Source: Tetmemena sp. SeJ-2015
Lineage: Eukaryota > Ciliophora > Spirotrichea > Sporadotrichida > Oxytrichidae
Assembly: GCA_027382625.1 (NCBI GenBank)
Contig: JAJKFJ010021601.1
Location: 1-64,000 of the forward strand
Reading direction: 5' to 3'
Length of the DNA: 64,000 nucleotides
The position numbers and the translations under genes are program-made. Shown piece after piece: positions 10,400 to 23,276 of this stretch. The notes beneath the pieces were generated by a model. The model had not been told where the DNA came from. It saw nothing but the letters and a program-made list of their open reading frames with translations, and made no database searches. Position 1 is the stretch's first letter. Each line of letters opens with the position of its first letter.

Positions 10400-11541
10400 T
10401 GTGAGCTTGGTGAAGGGTGCCCTACCTTTTCTTAATAAGTGAGCGTTGCCACTATATAAATATTTCTCTCATATAGTAGGGCCCTCAATTGTGCTAAAAT
10501 ACCTGGGAACTCAGGGAAGATTTATTGGTACTTATTTTTGGAGTCTTTTAAGGAGGTAGAATTTTAGGTAAATTATTCGCATAATCCAGTACTTTTTCTT
10601 TCGAAATTTTCGGTTCACACCGTGGAATTTTCTTTATAAACTGTGCTTTAAATTTAACTAGAAACATAGGTTCTGAGGTTTGCCTTGTCAAGGTCAGATG
10701 ATCAGAATCCCCGTTCAGTTAAATCACGGATTGCCTTATGATTTCAAAGATGTTATTCTTGCTAAGTCTACACTATATAGCAAATTTATGGGGTACTCAC
10801 AATTTCCTTCTGAAATTCTTTAAATTTTATGCTTTTCAGTGCTTCATTTGCTTTGAAAACTTCTACAGCTTTATTGATAGGCAAAGACAAATAGCTCATA
10901 TCTTCGATATAATTAGCCTAGATAGTAACAACTGGAGCAGTATCTTAAATTAGTAGAAGCATTATACTATTGAAGTCCGATTCTGTGGGTTAGCACAACT
11001 TCAGATCAATTTTTGACTCGCTAAGAACCTCTTTCATAGAAGCGAAACCTTGCTCTTGTTGGTCTAGTTTAACCCTTGCTTTCATCTTTTACATTATCTC
11101 TTGCTCTTTAGCTTTAAGGTGGACTGGCTGTTAGTATTCAGCTTGTGTGAGGACCAGTGCCTTCTTGGTCTTTTAATCCATCTACTGCTGAACCTAGATT
11201 GTCACCCCTTGTTCATCCTTTACCTACTGTTTAAGTTTGATAGACCTTCCTTGCTTTATACATTCAAGCATGTACTTTGCAAGTTTCTAGGCTATTTCCC
11301 TACGGAAGATAATTTCTTGGACTTATTTTTTGGCTTCCTCACTTGGCTGGTATTTAGAGGGATTTGCAACATCTTCAAGATGAACTTCCAGGTTTCTTAA
11401 TTCTGGGTCCTTGCTCTCAAATTCATCTAAGACCTAATCCTCAGTCAAATCATCTATAATAACTGTCTGTTGACGTTTTACACGGTTGTTCTGCAAACTG
11501 TATTCAAAGCAAAATCTTATAAAGATAAATGAGGGGGGCAT
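10400..11541 (-). CDS. Uncharacterised Gln/Lys-rich protein, copy 2
   Basis: ATG at 11541 (MPPSFIFIRFCFEYSLQNN) leads into QTVIIDDLTEDQVLDEFE, EEAKKQVQEIIFRREIAQ and KYMLECIKQGRS, then the block shared with copy 1 (QQEQGFASMKEVL, IDLKLC, TAPVVTI). The tail reads NKAVEVFKANEALKSIKF. Two in-frame TGAs occur further on (near 10739 and 10697), so the end is either near 10740 or the later part contains unrecognised IESs. Readable sequence continues to about 10440. Mostly helical, charged and Gln-rich, of unknown function. It supplies about 130 N-terminal residues that copy 1 lacks. Confidence 0.65.
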
Positions 11542-11730
11542 AATTTTTTATAATTCAAGATGTTTTTAGGTTACCATTATATACATGATAAACTTTTTGA
11601 AGTTTAAAAATGATTTTGAAGAAAATACTAAGCAACTACTTCTAATTTTTATTAATTTTTAAAGCGTTTTAAAGTTTAATCTTATTATAGTAAGAACTTT
11701 AATTAAAAAGGTCATTTATTATAATTATAA

Positions 11731-12000
11731 ATGGAGAGTTGTAAAATGATGACAGTTTAAATCACAGATTCACCCCTGATCTGCAGCTTGTTCGATGGCT
11801 TATCAAAAATTAATATGAGTTTATTCTTTAATATTCTTCACAGCACCTCTTAGCAGCTAGATAATATTCGGGTATTCTTCTTTTTTTCATCTTCACCATC
11901 TTTATTAAAACTTGTGTCGCTTATAATTATTGACTGAGCGCTCCCACACAAAAGTTACAAGGATGAAAAGTTCTTAGATTTTCATGCTGAATAGAATGGT
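11731..12000 (+). pseudogene. Diverged copy of the small Cys-rich gene
   Basis: ATG at 11731 (MES) is followed by a GT-AG intron in the same place as in the 2783 gene, then a CSM start to the next exon. The later part aligns only across a frameshift (TIFIKTCVAYNYW against VICIKTWYCKLSL). DNA similarity to 2783-3020 is clear around CATCTTTATTAAAACTTG. An in-frame TGA and frame changes suggest decay, or a copy still split by IESs. Confidence 0.5.
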
Positions 12001-12398
12001 GTAATAATTATTTAAAATGTACACACTTAAACTGTCACTAATTTATTCCATTTTAATTTAATAATTAATTTAATTCTCTTTTTTAATTAAATTCTCAGCT
12101 ATAATTGAGGATTGATTAAATTTTAGACAATTTTCTTATATTTTTGCTTATATAATTAATGGATTAAATATGTATTTCCTTTTAAAATCCATGTATGAAT
12201 CAATATATCTGTATTCATCATTACTAGTAAACACGCTTTAATTAATTTTTAATATCTATTAAATAGGGAGTTTATTCTCTGGGGACTGGGAGAAATTTTC
12301 CATCTAATTTTAAAGGTCTAAGTTGAATTCCCTCATTCAAATATATATTAGGAGTCACATTTTCAAGTGAAGCTTATTGTTTCTCTTGAAGTCTTTTC
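12000..12398. other. AT-rich spacer downstream of kinesin
   Basis: AT-rich DNA beyond the last in-frame TGA of the kinesin frame. No feature recognised. Confidence 0.4.
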
Positions 12399-15300
12399 TC
12401 ATTCTCCAGTGACTACTAGTAAACAATAATTATAGGTGCTAGAAAATTAATGATAGAGGTTAAATTTAAACTGAGCTTGCTTAAATTAAGATAGAATGGA
12501 AGCGATAAAAATTAAATTTTCATTAAAATAATCAAGCTAATTTAATTTGATAAAATTAGCTTAATATATCTCAATCATTAATTTTCTCTAATTGAGAAAT
12601 GAAAATATTTGACTTTAAATACCGAAGTCATAGACAAAAGAGTTCTCGGATAAGTCCCTCTTCTTCTAATTTTTTATCCTTATCTGGCTCAGAGGAGGCT
12701 TGATATCCCTCCTAATTATTCCTTAATTCGCTCTTTGAAATGCATCACTCGCACCCCTTATAAATTATTATTTTTCACCTTGATTTTAAACCTGATAGCT
12801 TTTGTTTTCAACCGCAGATGGTAATTAACTGAAATTTACAGAGTGTCTGATGTGGTGAGTTTACTTTTAAGGTGGATTTTCATTAATGAAATTTATGCTC
12901 TACCTAGAAAGGACCAAACTTTTATTTTGAGCCACTGGACCGTTTTGTGGATATTAATGCTGGCCTTGGAAATAGTTGAAGCGACTTAAGGAACTATCTT
13001 CTCTTAAATGACTACCATCTCTACTAAATTCATTATAATTGAATTCAGGTTGCTGTTTAAATTGTGAACTTCTGCTATGATATGGTTATCTATCGTTATT
13101 TATCGTGTTGAACTGTCTTGATTACGGTTATCTATCGTTTGTTATAGTGTTGAATTATCTTGATTCAGGACGGCTCAAAGAAGAGTCTCCTTGGTTGTAG
13201 AATGATAAGGGAGGACCTGCAAATTAAGCAGACTATCTTGAGAGTGATCTATCTCCAACATCTTAATTGTAGTTCTTTTCAGTCATAGTTACACTTCTTC
13301 TATGACTGTGTTTAAAAGGTATTGCAGAAGGGGTTTCTTTTTCCTATAATTTCACTTTTTAAATTTCAGATTCATCATTACCATCATAATCATTTCTCAT
13401 TTGAGAATACCTACTATTTACTCTTGAAGATGGTCTTACCATTGCAAGTTCTTGCTTCTAGTTTTCGGATTCTGAGTTGGACTGAGAGAATATGTGCTTT
13501 ATCCTTTGCTTATAGCCAAGGGGAGTTGGCTTTGTGGCTTCTTCTTCAGTAAATGTGGAGTAATTATTACCAATTTTAGTTAATTGAGAATTGGTCACAT
13601 TAGAATCTTTAATCTCGCTCTTGTTTGAAAGAGCTTTTTCAAAGTCTTGGAAAGACGAGGGCACTCCACTTATTCATCTTCTAAGAAATATTTTTAAATT
13701 ATTTAATTACAAAATCTCTCAAATTTTAGGTTTCTTTTCTCACTCTATTTATTTTTACATATCTAAATGATATTCTAATAGTTTATTAAATTGCTATCTT
13801 ATTAGAAAATCCACTGATGAAAATATAATTTCTAAAGAGACTCTAAAACCTTAAGATAAATTAAATAAATCCTTTTATTTTTATATTATTTCTATATTCT
13901 GTGAGCTGGCTCTCTGCTTAATGAAGAATAGCTTTCTCTGAGATTTGTAGGAGAAGCCAAATTTGAAGAGAGTGAGCTTTAAGCTCTAGATACACTATTG
14001 CTTTTGTTTATGTCAATTCGTGAGGATGAGCGCGCATTATCTCTTCTCCTAATAACAAAGTCTTTGCCACCTCTACTAGATTCCTAACTAATTTGAACTG
14101 GCTTTATCTCAGCAACAGATAAAGTAGAAAGTTTTTCTTCTGCTTTGGCTTCATTCTATTCTAAATCTGTGAGAACCATATCAAGCTCATCCAGATCCAC
14201 TTCAATAGCAGCTTTTTTTTACGCAAATCTAGGCAGCATTTACCAAAAATTGATAAAAATTAAATTAATTATTCAAATTAAAGCGAGATTATACTAAAAT
14301 TATTTCAAAGCCACTCAAGTAAGAGAAGATAGAATGCCTTCTCAATAAAGAAAAAGAAGGGAGATAAACTATTAAGTGAGAGTTAAAAAAACCCTCTTTA
14401 AGATTATTCTAACTTATCCGGTCTTCTATTTCAATTAATTGGCTTATAGAGCTCCAAATAGGTTAGAGGAATTCAGTGCACCAGAGTCAATGTTAAAATT
14501 AATCTCTAAGATAAACTAAGTTATCAAAATACAACTGGGAATTGGAATTGCCAGAAGTAGATTTTCAAATTTTCTGCTCACTTGGCTTTATTTAAACCAA
14601 AAAAGAAGTTTATTCTCTTTATCTATCAATTGAAACCACCTACCTACCTAATATTTAATTTTTCACAAACCTCTTATGTCAAGCCATTCATTTCTTCAAT
14701 GAAAATATTCTTTAGCTAAGTTAGTTTGCACCATATATCCACTGCCGTTTTTAGCAGGATAAGGGGATGAGCTTTGCTAGTATGAGTTGCTCATGTTTTA
14801 GTTGCTTGCCTGCATTGATCCACCTATCTGTATATTTGATTATTGCTTCTTCAGCTATTCTCTCAAGCTGATTTAAAATTATACTCAATTTTTAGTGGAG
14901 CTGATAACCTCTTGCCTCAGCTCTTCAGTCTCCTCTTGAAGCTTTGAGTTTTGCTTCAGCAGCACTTTTTCATTTGGAGTTTGCTGCAAGCGTGAAGTGG
15001 AGCTGGGAGTTAAAGAGCGACTGCCACCATACTCATCTGCAGAGGGCTGGAACATAGGCTTGTACTCAATCTTTTCATTCATGGTCACAAATGTGCGCAC
15101 ACTCATAGCTCTTGCAGCAAACAGCAAAGTCGAGAAGGATTCATCGTAGTGAATTAGAGAAGGACTTATGCAAGCGCAAATATGAATAAAAGTGATTTAT
15201 AATTTACTTAAGCTTTATAAATAGTTGTCTTAGAGTTGCCTCCTAAACTCTCAGTTAGGAGACGAGTAAGTTTGCTGTCTCTGAAAGGAACATGCATGAT

Positions 15301-16835
15301 AGACTTTTCACTTGCTAAAGCGCTGATGCAATTACTAAGCGCAGCTATGCTCTTGTTTATGTTCTTAGCTTCTTGAAGTCGCATACCTTCAGATCCAGTT
15401 TTTGAAAGCCTCTCTGATCCGGCCAAGTCAACTATAGTTAGCAAAGCCTTTTTAAAATGCCTCTTCTTGTATTGACCCTATGAGGATTGATTTCCTCCCC
15501 CGTTTTGCCTTTGATTATTTTATCTAGGAGGTGATCCATTATTGCTGTTTGAATCAATTATAAGCAATGAATATCTTTAAAATCAAAATAGAGAGAATCA
15601 CTTGACTCAACCCATCTTTGCTCCACAAAAATCTAAAGTACCGCATGAGATCTGGAGCTGTTCTTATTCATGGCTGTTTAATTGACTGAGCGTCTCTTAG
15701 CTCCTATCTTTATAAGCTGATACAGCTGCTCCTTAGATTTGACATTGACTTGAGTGAGACCATCTACGAAAATTCCAGTCTTTGGATCTTCTCTCAATTT
15801 CAAGTTATTTCCCTATCCTCCTTGATAAAAAATGTAGTACCAATAAAGTATTGAAGCTAAATTTAAGATTCAAAGAAGTAGAGGATGAGCCTTACGAATA
15901 GGACTTTGAGATTGATGTCTATTGTGCTATTACGCATTTATTGTGCCGTTCTGTCCTGGTCCGTTGAGATTGCCTGTGGATGAGCCTGCTCCTGTTTGCA
16001 ATAGCAGGTCTGTAATTTATTCCATGTTCAAAACATACTCAATAAATAATTATTTTCATGTAGATTTCAAGAAAGCTCATTGTGATTCTGAACTGTGCTT
16101 TATTAGGATTTGCTTTGATGTAGTCAAACAGATGTTGCACACACCTAGGCACAATACCAGTTTCAGGATGCACTTCTTCATTTTACCCATCCTCTGTTGT
16201 TTAAATTAGAGTAGAGGTAATCGAAGCGAAGCCTTGCTACCAAAAATAGTGTGAGTCTTTCCTGAGCCTGTTTGTCCATAGGCCATCACCACTCCATTAA
16301 AACCATTCAACACATCCTGCACTACTGGGTAAGGCAATTTACTCGTAGGCCGATGACTGATCAGCACTCTGGTCGAGCACACAGTCAAATTTAAAGTGAC
16401 GCATGTCTTGATTGGGCCGTACCATTCGACAAGGATTAATTATCCTAAAGTAGTTTGTCAAATAATCAAGCAAAAAATCAAAAATTCTCCAAAGAAGAAG
16501 AAAGAGGAAACATGAAACGAAATAAGAAGGTTTTAATCATAGCAAATTTGTGAGAGGGCGAGGTTATTTTAGCATTTTTTTTACTATAATAGCTTACATT
16601 ATAAAATTGTATGCACTATTGTTTTCCTTTCTTGCCCCTGTAAGTTCATCTTCCTAGGAAAGGCCGTGCTCTCAATACCACTATAATTCAAAGGGTTAGC
16701 AATATAGATATAGAGAACTGCTTGGATCATAAATAATAAGATAGAAAAGAGCTTAGTTGCATTACCTCTAAACCTGTTGAATTTCATCGCTGTTGGCTCC
16801 TTAGTTTGAATTTTATTGCTGATTGCTTCCCCCAT
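12399..16835 (-). CDS. Kinesin-family motor protein
   Basis: Minus-strand multi-segment gene, starting near 16835 ([14 protein letters not shown]). The motor is unmistakable: P-loop [12 protein letters not shown] (about 16275), then [14 protein letters not shown] (about 16110), switch [17 protein letters not shown] with [16 protein letters not shown], and [17 protein letters not shown] (15.44-15.21 kb). A motor-end segment [11 protein letters not shown] follows at about 15.1 kb, then coiled coil ([26 protein letters not shown] at about 14.85 kb). Next is an acidic/Ser-rich tail (13.9-14.2 kb) and a long Ser/Gln/Asn-rich tail (13.66-12.6 kb) with a duplicated SRQFNTI unit. The DLAGSER block and the conserved loops are in the usual order. 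Several interruptions remain unresolved, and the 3' end (TGA at 12399) may be read-through past the true last exon. Subfamily not assigned. Confidence 0.85.
13082..13163 (-). repeat. Two-copy in-frame tandem repeat
   Basis: Two adjacent units of about 40-45 bp (GGTTATCTATCGTT...TGTTGAA...) encode repeated [12 protein letters not shown] on the minus strand within the kinesin tail. Confidence 0.7.
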
Positions 16836-17064
16836 ATAGGTGAGATTATGATATAGAGTTTTCTACCATGTTTGACTTAATTAAAAGAGTTGAAAATTAA
16901 TGCAATAGAAGCAATCGTATTCTTATCTCATTCGTTCAACCGAATCTAAATTCTCACCCACTGAAATATAGCAATAGTTTCATTGGGAGATAGTCAAATT
17001 TTGAACAACTCAAATACGAATTTGAATTCAATTAAGCTCAAGAAATTTATAAACAAAGGAAAAT

Positions 17065-20000
17065 ATGATAACAAACAACGGCAGAGACTTCAATCAAAAC
17101 TAATTCTAAAGCTATCAGTAGCCTCAACCCTCAAACTCATTTAGCACATACTATAGAATTTATTTAAACAGTCTTGAGTTGTCTATGCTTGAGAATGAGA
17201 TTGAGAACTTAACGTCAAAGTACTAGCTTGCTAACAGCTAGGCTGCTTTACCCTATCCCTTTCAACCAGCAGGAGGAGGAGGAGGTAATCAAAGCCATTC
17301 AAAAATGTAAAGAGACGCCTCACAAGACTCTAATCCACTCTCAAATAGAGGAGGCACTCGTTAGAGTATTTTAAAATGTTTAGTTTATTTATAGAGCTCA
17401 GTTTAGAAATAGAACATGTTCTCGGTTCAAAGACGATTGGGAATAGCACTGTACTAAATGGCTCAGTGGAAAATAATGGTAAAACCTTCCTTAGTTAACC
17501 TCACATTTTAGTTTTCAATTCGTCTAATTAAAATCAGTTAAGTGAAGGAATGAATTCTTAGTCCTCTCTATTTCAAGCACAGATGCCTTTACAATAATTT
17601 CTGGGTCAATAAAACCAAGGCATGCAGCCCTCTTTGTATCAGCAGCACTAAGCCTAAAGTTCTACTCATTAAGAGAGCTTGAATAATCTGCACATCATTA
17701 GCAATCTGAATACCGCTGCAAAGTCTCCATCAGTGCTCACATTTGGAAACACCATGGCTAACAACAGTGCTAATTCAAGTCTGCTTCAAAACCTGGCTAA
17801 TAACTTCAATTTACAAAATCAGAATACTCAAGTTGTGAGCCAGCAAGAGTAGATAAACAATTTCTAGCACAACAATCCTTTGTAAGAATTAACACTTAAC
17901 AAAAATGGAGAGATTCCACTAAGTAAGAATAACAAAAATGGTGCGTAAATTGCACCTATGAATCCAGCATCTATCAATCCCAAGGATTTAAGCAACGAGG
18001 AGCTAGAGTTTATAATAAGAACTGGGAAATTACCCCCTCGCTTATCTTAAGGTGCAAAGCCTGATAATGGAACTCAAAACTAAAAATCATCTGGACATGA
18101 AAAATTTGACAAAGACCACCAGGTTTAGATATTTGTCCCTGAATATCAAAGGAATCAAGGCTTTAAGCAGCATCTTCCATAGCCATCTCTTTCATCAGTA
18201 ACTTAGGTGTCAACTTTGAATAACAGCACTATATCTTAATTCCAGCAACCCTTGATTAGCAGCCTCGCAAATTATGTTAATGAATAAAGTCAGTAGGCTA
18301 ATCAAAATCAACAGAAAGAGAATGAATACATCAACATAAAAAATTACAACTCGCCTAGGACCATGCCTTAAAATTAATCTTAATCAGTTAATAGCTCCAC
18401 AGTTTATCAAGATAATTATATTTTATATGTTTGTTTTTTTATTTAATCAAAAACCCTAACAGTTGTAGTCATCTTTACTTACGACCTAGCTCTAGCCAAT
18501 TCCAATGACAGCATAGAACTTTTAACAAATGGCAGCTCTGGGCTCAAGTAATCTCTAATAAACCCAATCTTCGTTTTTGCAGTAGTTGGATAACTCAGTC
18601 ATCTCAAAAGGCTTGGATATATCTTAGTTGCAAGCTCCAGCTGCTAATCAAATACAGTAATTGCCTTCTTCTTAAGTCTTCAACTATGTTCCTTCTCAAC
18701 AGAATCAGGTTCTTGCTAATTAAATACCAGCTCTTAATAGTTCCCAACTGCTCCAGCAATCAAGTATTTCTACTTCGAATTGCCAAGACCACCTTGCTTA
18801 GTCCACTACTAGTAAAGCAGCTTCTCAAGCCCTTAAAGCTCTGTCTGATAGAGTGAAGCAGCTAGAGTCTGAGAACTAGCTTCTCTAAGACAAGCTCCAT
18901 ATCACTGAAACTTAATAGCGAGAGTAAGTTTAGCGTCAGCAGCTAAAGCTGAGGGAGGAGACTGAGCGTGCTGAGAGATAAGAAACCTCTTTAAGAGAGG
19001 AGGTACAGACACTAAGGAAGTAGCTTGACTCTGCAGAAGCAGACAAGGTGAGGCACATGGAGGAGAACGCAAGAGAGCGACAAGAGAGCCGAGATAAATG
19101 TCGTGCACTTGAGGAGGAGAACAGATGTCTCAGGGCTTAGCTGGAGGATACAGCAGAGTAATATTAGGGTATTGAGACTACTATCTAGGATATAAGGAGG
19201 AGAGAATAGCAGCTGAGGGAGAGATGCGAGAGAGCAGTCGATACAGAGAAGGAAAGAGGATATCTGGTTGAGTAAGAAGTCTCAGACGCCAGAAGCAGAT
19301 ACGATTAGCTCAAGTAGAAACTCAAGGAAAAGAATTAAATCCTGTTGAAAGAGAATCAAATATTATTCAATGCTTATATTTTATAATGATCTAGAATCTT
19401 GAGCTAAGGGAGGAGCTTGAGTAGACAAGGAGTGAGAAAGAGAGACAAGCAATTTTGTTGTCGAGAGATGCTGAGAGATGGAAGAGAGAATGCTTGATGT
19501 TGAAAGAAGAGATGAGTATTCTGGGAAGCACTGGATAATCTACAGTCGATATGGACAGCAAAAGAAACAGCCAAAATACCAAAGAGAAGCCTAAAAAAGA
19601 TAAGAAGATTAAGAACTCTTAAGCTAGTTAAATAAATTTATCTGAACACTTTTATCTTTTATTTAAGCTGGTGAAGATAACCTAAAAGCTAGCTCAGTGG
19701 CGCCAAAAATAACCAGTTAGCTGAAGAAAGAAAAGCAAAAGAGAAGGTCTCCATCTAGACATGAAATGACTGGGAAGTTTGGTGGTTCATCGGCCTCCAG
19801 CTTAACAACTCTTGGAGGAGGAGTGGATCAAAGCTAAACAGAAAGAGATTTCCAAATGCAGCAACAAGATTATTATAACTAGAGCTAACCAATAAAACTC
19901 GGGCCTAAATTTCCTACTCATCAGGATAATAATCCCTACTAACTCCAGCATCTTGATTTGAATTTACTATTTTAATTGCTAAAATTTTTCTATCAAGATA

Positions 20001-21918
20001 GTGTGCATAAAGAGATGCTGTGTAAGAAAAGAAGCCAAAGATGAAAAAGAAGAAAACCAATGACGAGAAGGAGAGAGTGAAGAAGCAATAAAAAAGAGAG
20101 GCAAGCAGAAGTTTAAATGCAGGTGGTGTGCATTTGCAAGACCTCACTCTAGATTAGACTCAAGACGCAAATGCAGTAGATATGCTTGCAAGTTAGCTCT
20201 AGCTTGAAGAATCTGTTTAAAGGTCTAAAGTTGGCACTAAGGCTGCTAAGAAAAGAAATACTTCCAACATTAGTGGAGTGGATTCTGCTATGAGGAGGGA
20301 TGTTAAGCACTCGTTCACTCAATTATAGACTAAGTTGTCTCAAACTTATATCTTTAAATCTTATTTACATATAAATTTGAATTAACGAGGGGAGGAGATA
20401 ACAAGGAGAACAGTTAGTAGATTAACCATGCGCAAGCACCTGATTCACATAGACTGAGGGATTCTGGAATGAAAAAGCCCAAGGAGAGTAGGGGTTCGGA
20501 TTTGAAAAAGAATTTGTCCAACTCTCGCCAAAGAGTTCCAACTAGCGAAAGAAAGCAAAACCAGTCTAGAACCAGATCTTAGTCTTAACCTCGAAGAACT
20601 TCACACTCTGCTTGCAAACAAAGAAATCAAAGCAAAGGTGCAGCTATATAAATTACTCGCCCAAAGAGAGGTGAGAGGTCAAAATCTCCGATGCATTCAA
20701 ACTAGAAGCTTAAAGAGAGAACAGCAAATGGAGTGCAGAGTCATCAAAATCTTATTTCCATCAACACTAAATCAGGAAAAGCAGAGAGCATTAATGTAGA
20801 CTTAATATTTCATTTAAAGTATATGCTTGATGACTTAACAAATTATGAGGATCTTCAGAGCTTAGAAAATAGACTCAACTAAGAGAGCAAGGACTTTATC
20901 TTTATTGAAAACAACCCAACCTACAGATCTAATTCAAGTCAAAGAGATCAGGAAGCCTCTCTCTAGGACTTGAACTTCAAGAATCATAACCAGTACAAAA
21001 GACCTTCCACAGATCATCTCTAGGCTCATCCTTTATAGAATTAGCATCAAAATTTGTTTAATCAAAGAGCTGGCCACTCGATAAACTCAGACTACTAAGG
21101 CTATCTATACTCGCATCAGTCGAGCATTGATCACCAGTCTTCTATCGGACCTTGCACTAACCCCAGCAACAATAATAACATCTACTCTTAGAGTATGCTG
21201 ATGAACCCTTACCTCCTGGACCCAACTAACTCCCAACTCAATCAATACAGTAGCAAGGGTACAAACTAGGCTCCTCTTGAGTTGAATGATTTCCTATCTA
21301 GTGTAAGCCATAACTCAAGCAACTAATAGGCCGTCTTCACCTAGCAACTTCCACCCAACTCTTAGCCTCTGTCAGCTAGCTCTTCAAATTACCAACTCTC
21401 AATGAATTTCAAATAAGCAAGCCAGTCGCATCAACAGTCCTAGTAAATTCAACTGAGAGAGAGACAGCAAAAGATCGACAATGAAATCTTCTACTTAGAG
21501 AGAGAAATATTCGACTTTAACTAGTAGTACAAAACACTTCTCGCTTAATAGAGCAATGCTATTATGAATAGCACATAGTCTCCCTCTAGCATTAGCAGTA
21601 GTAGTCCAACTGCGAACACTGCTAATTTTCTAATTCTTATAATTTTAAAATTAAAGTTTCAATTTAAACATACAGTTGAGGCAGGTTGCATAGCTCCTAG
21701 AGGAAAAGAGCGAGAGATTATTTGAACTAAAGAAGGAGCAGTAGAAGCTTCTTCTTTCTAAGGATTATATGGTAACTTCATCAAAGTCACCACCCTTGCC
21801 ATAAGGCATTAGTAGTTCAAGTAGCACCCAAGCTCTTATGATGATGCATGGCCTAGGAGGAGAAGCTTTCAACCAAAGCTAGAAGCTCGCCACTAACTAA
21901 AACCCCTTTGCTTAATGA
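17065..21918 (+). CDS. Large Gln/Ser/Asn-rich coiled-coil protein
   Basis: ATG at 17065 (MITNNGRDFNQNQFQ). TGA at 21916 directly follows a TAA-encoded Gln (NPFAQ). An N-terminal Gln/Asn/Ser-rich region contains a run GGGGG. A central coiled coil of over 200 residues (about 18.8-19.6 kb) has heptads such as RVKQLESENQLLQDKL, LREEVQTLRKQLDSAEA and LREELEQTRSEKE. A basic Ser/Arg segment follows (KKEKQKRRSPSRHE; NSRQRVPTSERKQ), then a long Gln/Ser/Asn tail and a final helix LEEKSERLFELKKEQQ. Several AT-rich interruptions occur (about 17.39, 18.43, 19.36, 19.64, 20.35, 21.63 kb). The architecture suits a centrosomal/basal-body or cortical scaffold, but this is inference. Dozens of in-frame TAA/TAG support the ciliate code. 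Confidence 0.75.
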
Positions 21919-22093
21919 AACTGCAACATCTCAATTTTAAATTCGCTGTATTCGTTCTTAAGAAGGGGATTGAGTTTATGTTATTAACTTAAAGTGATTA
22001 TTATTATGCTTGTTTTATTAAAAAAAGGAGATTGTTTAATTGTGAGTTGGTAGATTATATTAAATAATTATATAATCGAATCATTATCGAAAT

Positions 22094-22644
22094 ATGGCAC
22101 ACTCTCATTCACAGAGCTTCGGCATGCCCCTCTTTGACGGCAGAACAAGCGACTTTGCCCAAATCAATGACTTTAAGATCCAAAGAACAAAGATCTCTCT
22201 CTGAGCTTGATGAACTCTTCAGATTAAATACGCTATTTTCTATATGCCAATTTAAAAAGATACCAGGAGACTTTGAGACAAAAGATCGGTAATGAGAGAG
22301 CTGAAGAAATTGAAAAGCAACCAGACCTCTTCTATAACCATGAGAAGTTCAGAATTTGGCAGACCAAAGCCAGATTTAGAGCTTCTTAAAATTATATTCT
22401 CAATTACTTTTGAGCTATCGTCTCTACTCTGGTTCTCTACCCTGCTGTCTCAATTGTAGTGAACAGTCAGGCTAACAATCTCTTGAAGAAGAACATTCTT
22501 TTGAGGGGAGGACTCGGTGCTGGCATCTTCGTGAGCACCTTCTTCGTGTGGCACAGAATAGTTGGCTTCAACAGCAGAGCCGCCAACGAGCAAAGTTTCG
22601 CAAAGAACGTAAAGATGCTCAGAAACGTTCTCGTCACTCACTGA
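22094..22644 (+). CDS. Small membrane protein with two IESs
   Basis: ATG at 22094 (MAHSHSQSFGMPLFDG) and TGA at 22642. Raw sequence is frameshifted and contains internal TGAs. Removing the segments at 22156-22248 (pointer TGCC) and 22379-22416 (pointer GAGCT) gives one clean frame of 142 codons (548 minus 89 and 33 is divisible by 3). The joined product runs through RTSDFANLKRYQET and KARFRAIVSTLVLY, with hydrophobic helices AIVSTLVLYPAVSIVV and GGLGAGIFVSTFFVW, then ends VLVTH. Probably a two-TM protein with a charged helical N-terminus. No family was assigned. The exact closure of the frame is the best single proof of germline interruptions in this window. Confidence 0.85.
22156..22248. other. 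89-nt IES, pointer TGCC
   Basis: TGCC at 22156-22159 and 22245-22248. The AT-rich segment between carries three in-frame TGAs; deleting 89 nt restores the reading frame (SDFA joined to NLKRY). Confidence 0.85.
22379..22416. other. 33-nt IES, pointer GAGCT
   Basis: GAGCT at 22379-22383 and 22412-22416. The 33-nt segment contains an in-frame TGA at 22411. Deletion joins RFRA to IVSTL at the start of the first TM helix. There is no GT-AG alternative. Confidence 0.85.
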
Positions 22645-22834
22645 TGATGCTCACTCTTTAACTAATCAAAGTGAAACCACCATCCTCTTTCAATAGTCTT
22701 TGGTTAAGACTTAAAGAGGGATGGGATAATCTTTGAGATAGGACTATGATGATCTACTCAGCCATTCATGTTATTTAATTCTTAAACATCTGCTTTTTAT
22801 TTAATTCCAGCATCTTTGATTCGTGAAACTCAGA

Positions 22835-23038
22835 TCACTCATTTTCATCATTATCATTAATCCTGTCTTGGAACTTAATTCTAGAATCAGCTTCTTATTG
22901 CTTTTACTCTCTCTATGCTTGAATAACTTCATTTAACTTGTCAGCTATATCTCTTGTGAAGTTAATCAGATTTTGATTTTGAAACAAGTCTCTGTAATTA
23001 GACAACTGTAGGGCTTGCATATCCTCAATTTCACCCAT
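22835..23038 (-). CDS. Small acidic helical protein
   Basis: ATG at 23038 (MGEIEDMQALQLSNYRDLF) runs to TGA at 22837-22835, giving 67 residues of Gln-rich, charged, predicted helical sequence (RDIADKLNEVIQAQRE, ending DRINDNDENE). The frame continues beyond the TGA (SEFHESKMLEL), so the gene could be longer if the TGA lies in an IES. It is convergent with the membrane-protein gene at 22.1 kb and divergent from the RING gene, with 240 bp between the starts. Function unknown. Confidence 0.6.
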
Positions 23039-23276
23039 CTATAATTCATATCAAGTTGTTTTAAAATCAAGGGAAATAATTAATAAGCCTTTCTCTACAT
23101 TGATATCGCATACAGATATTTGCTTACATAAATATTTTTGCCTTCCATTGATTTCAGGTTTATTCTTAATTTAAGAAAGTAAAAAGCTTTCTTACAACTC
23201 TATGCACTCTACTTTTTCAAAGAATTTATGATTGATAAGAAGAAGAATTTATAAATTGGTAGAACTATAGATTTAA

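Noticed and set aside
22411..22413. TGA as a Trp codon (karyorelict- or Condylostoma-like code)
   Set aside because: Several frames contained TGA, and this one looked like clean Trp. It lies inside a pointer-bounded IES, and excision removes it while giving a better protein. Most other cases are likewise at interruptions, so TAA/TAG=Gln with TGA stop is preferred.
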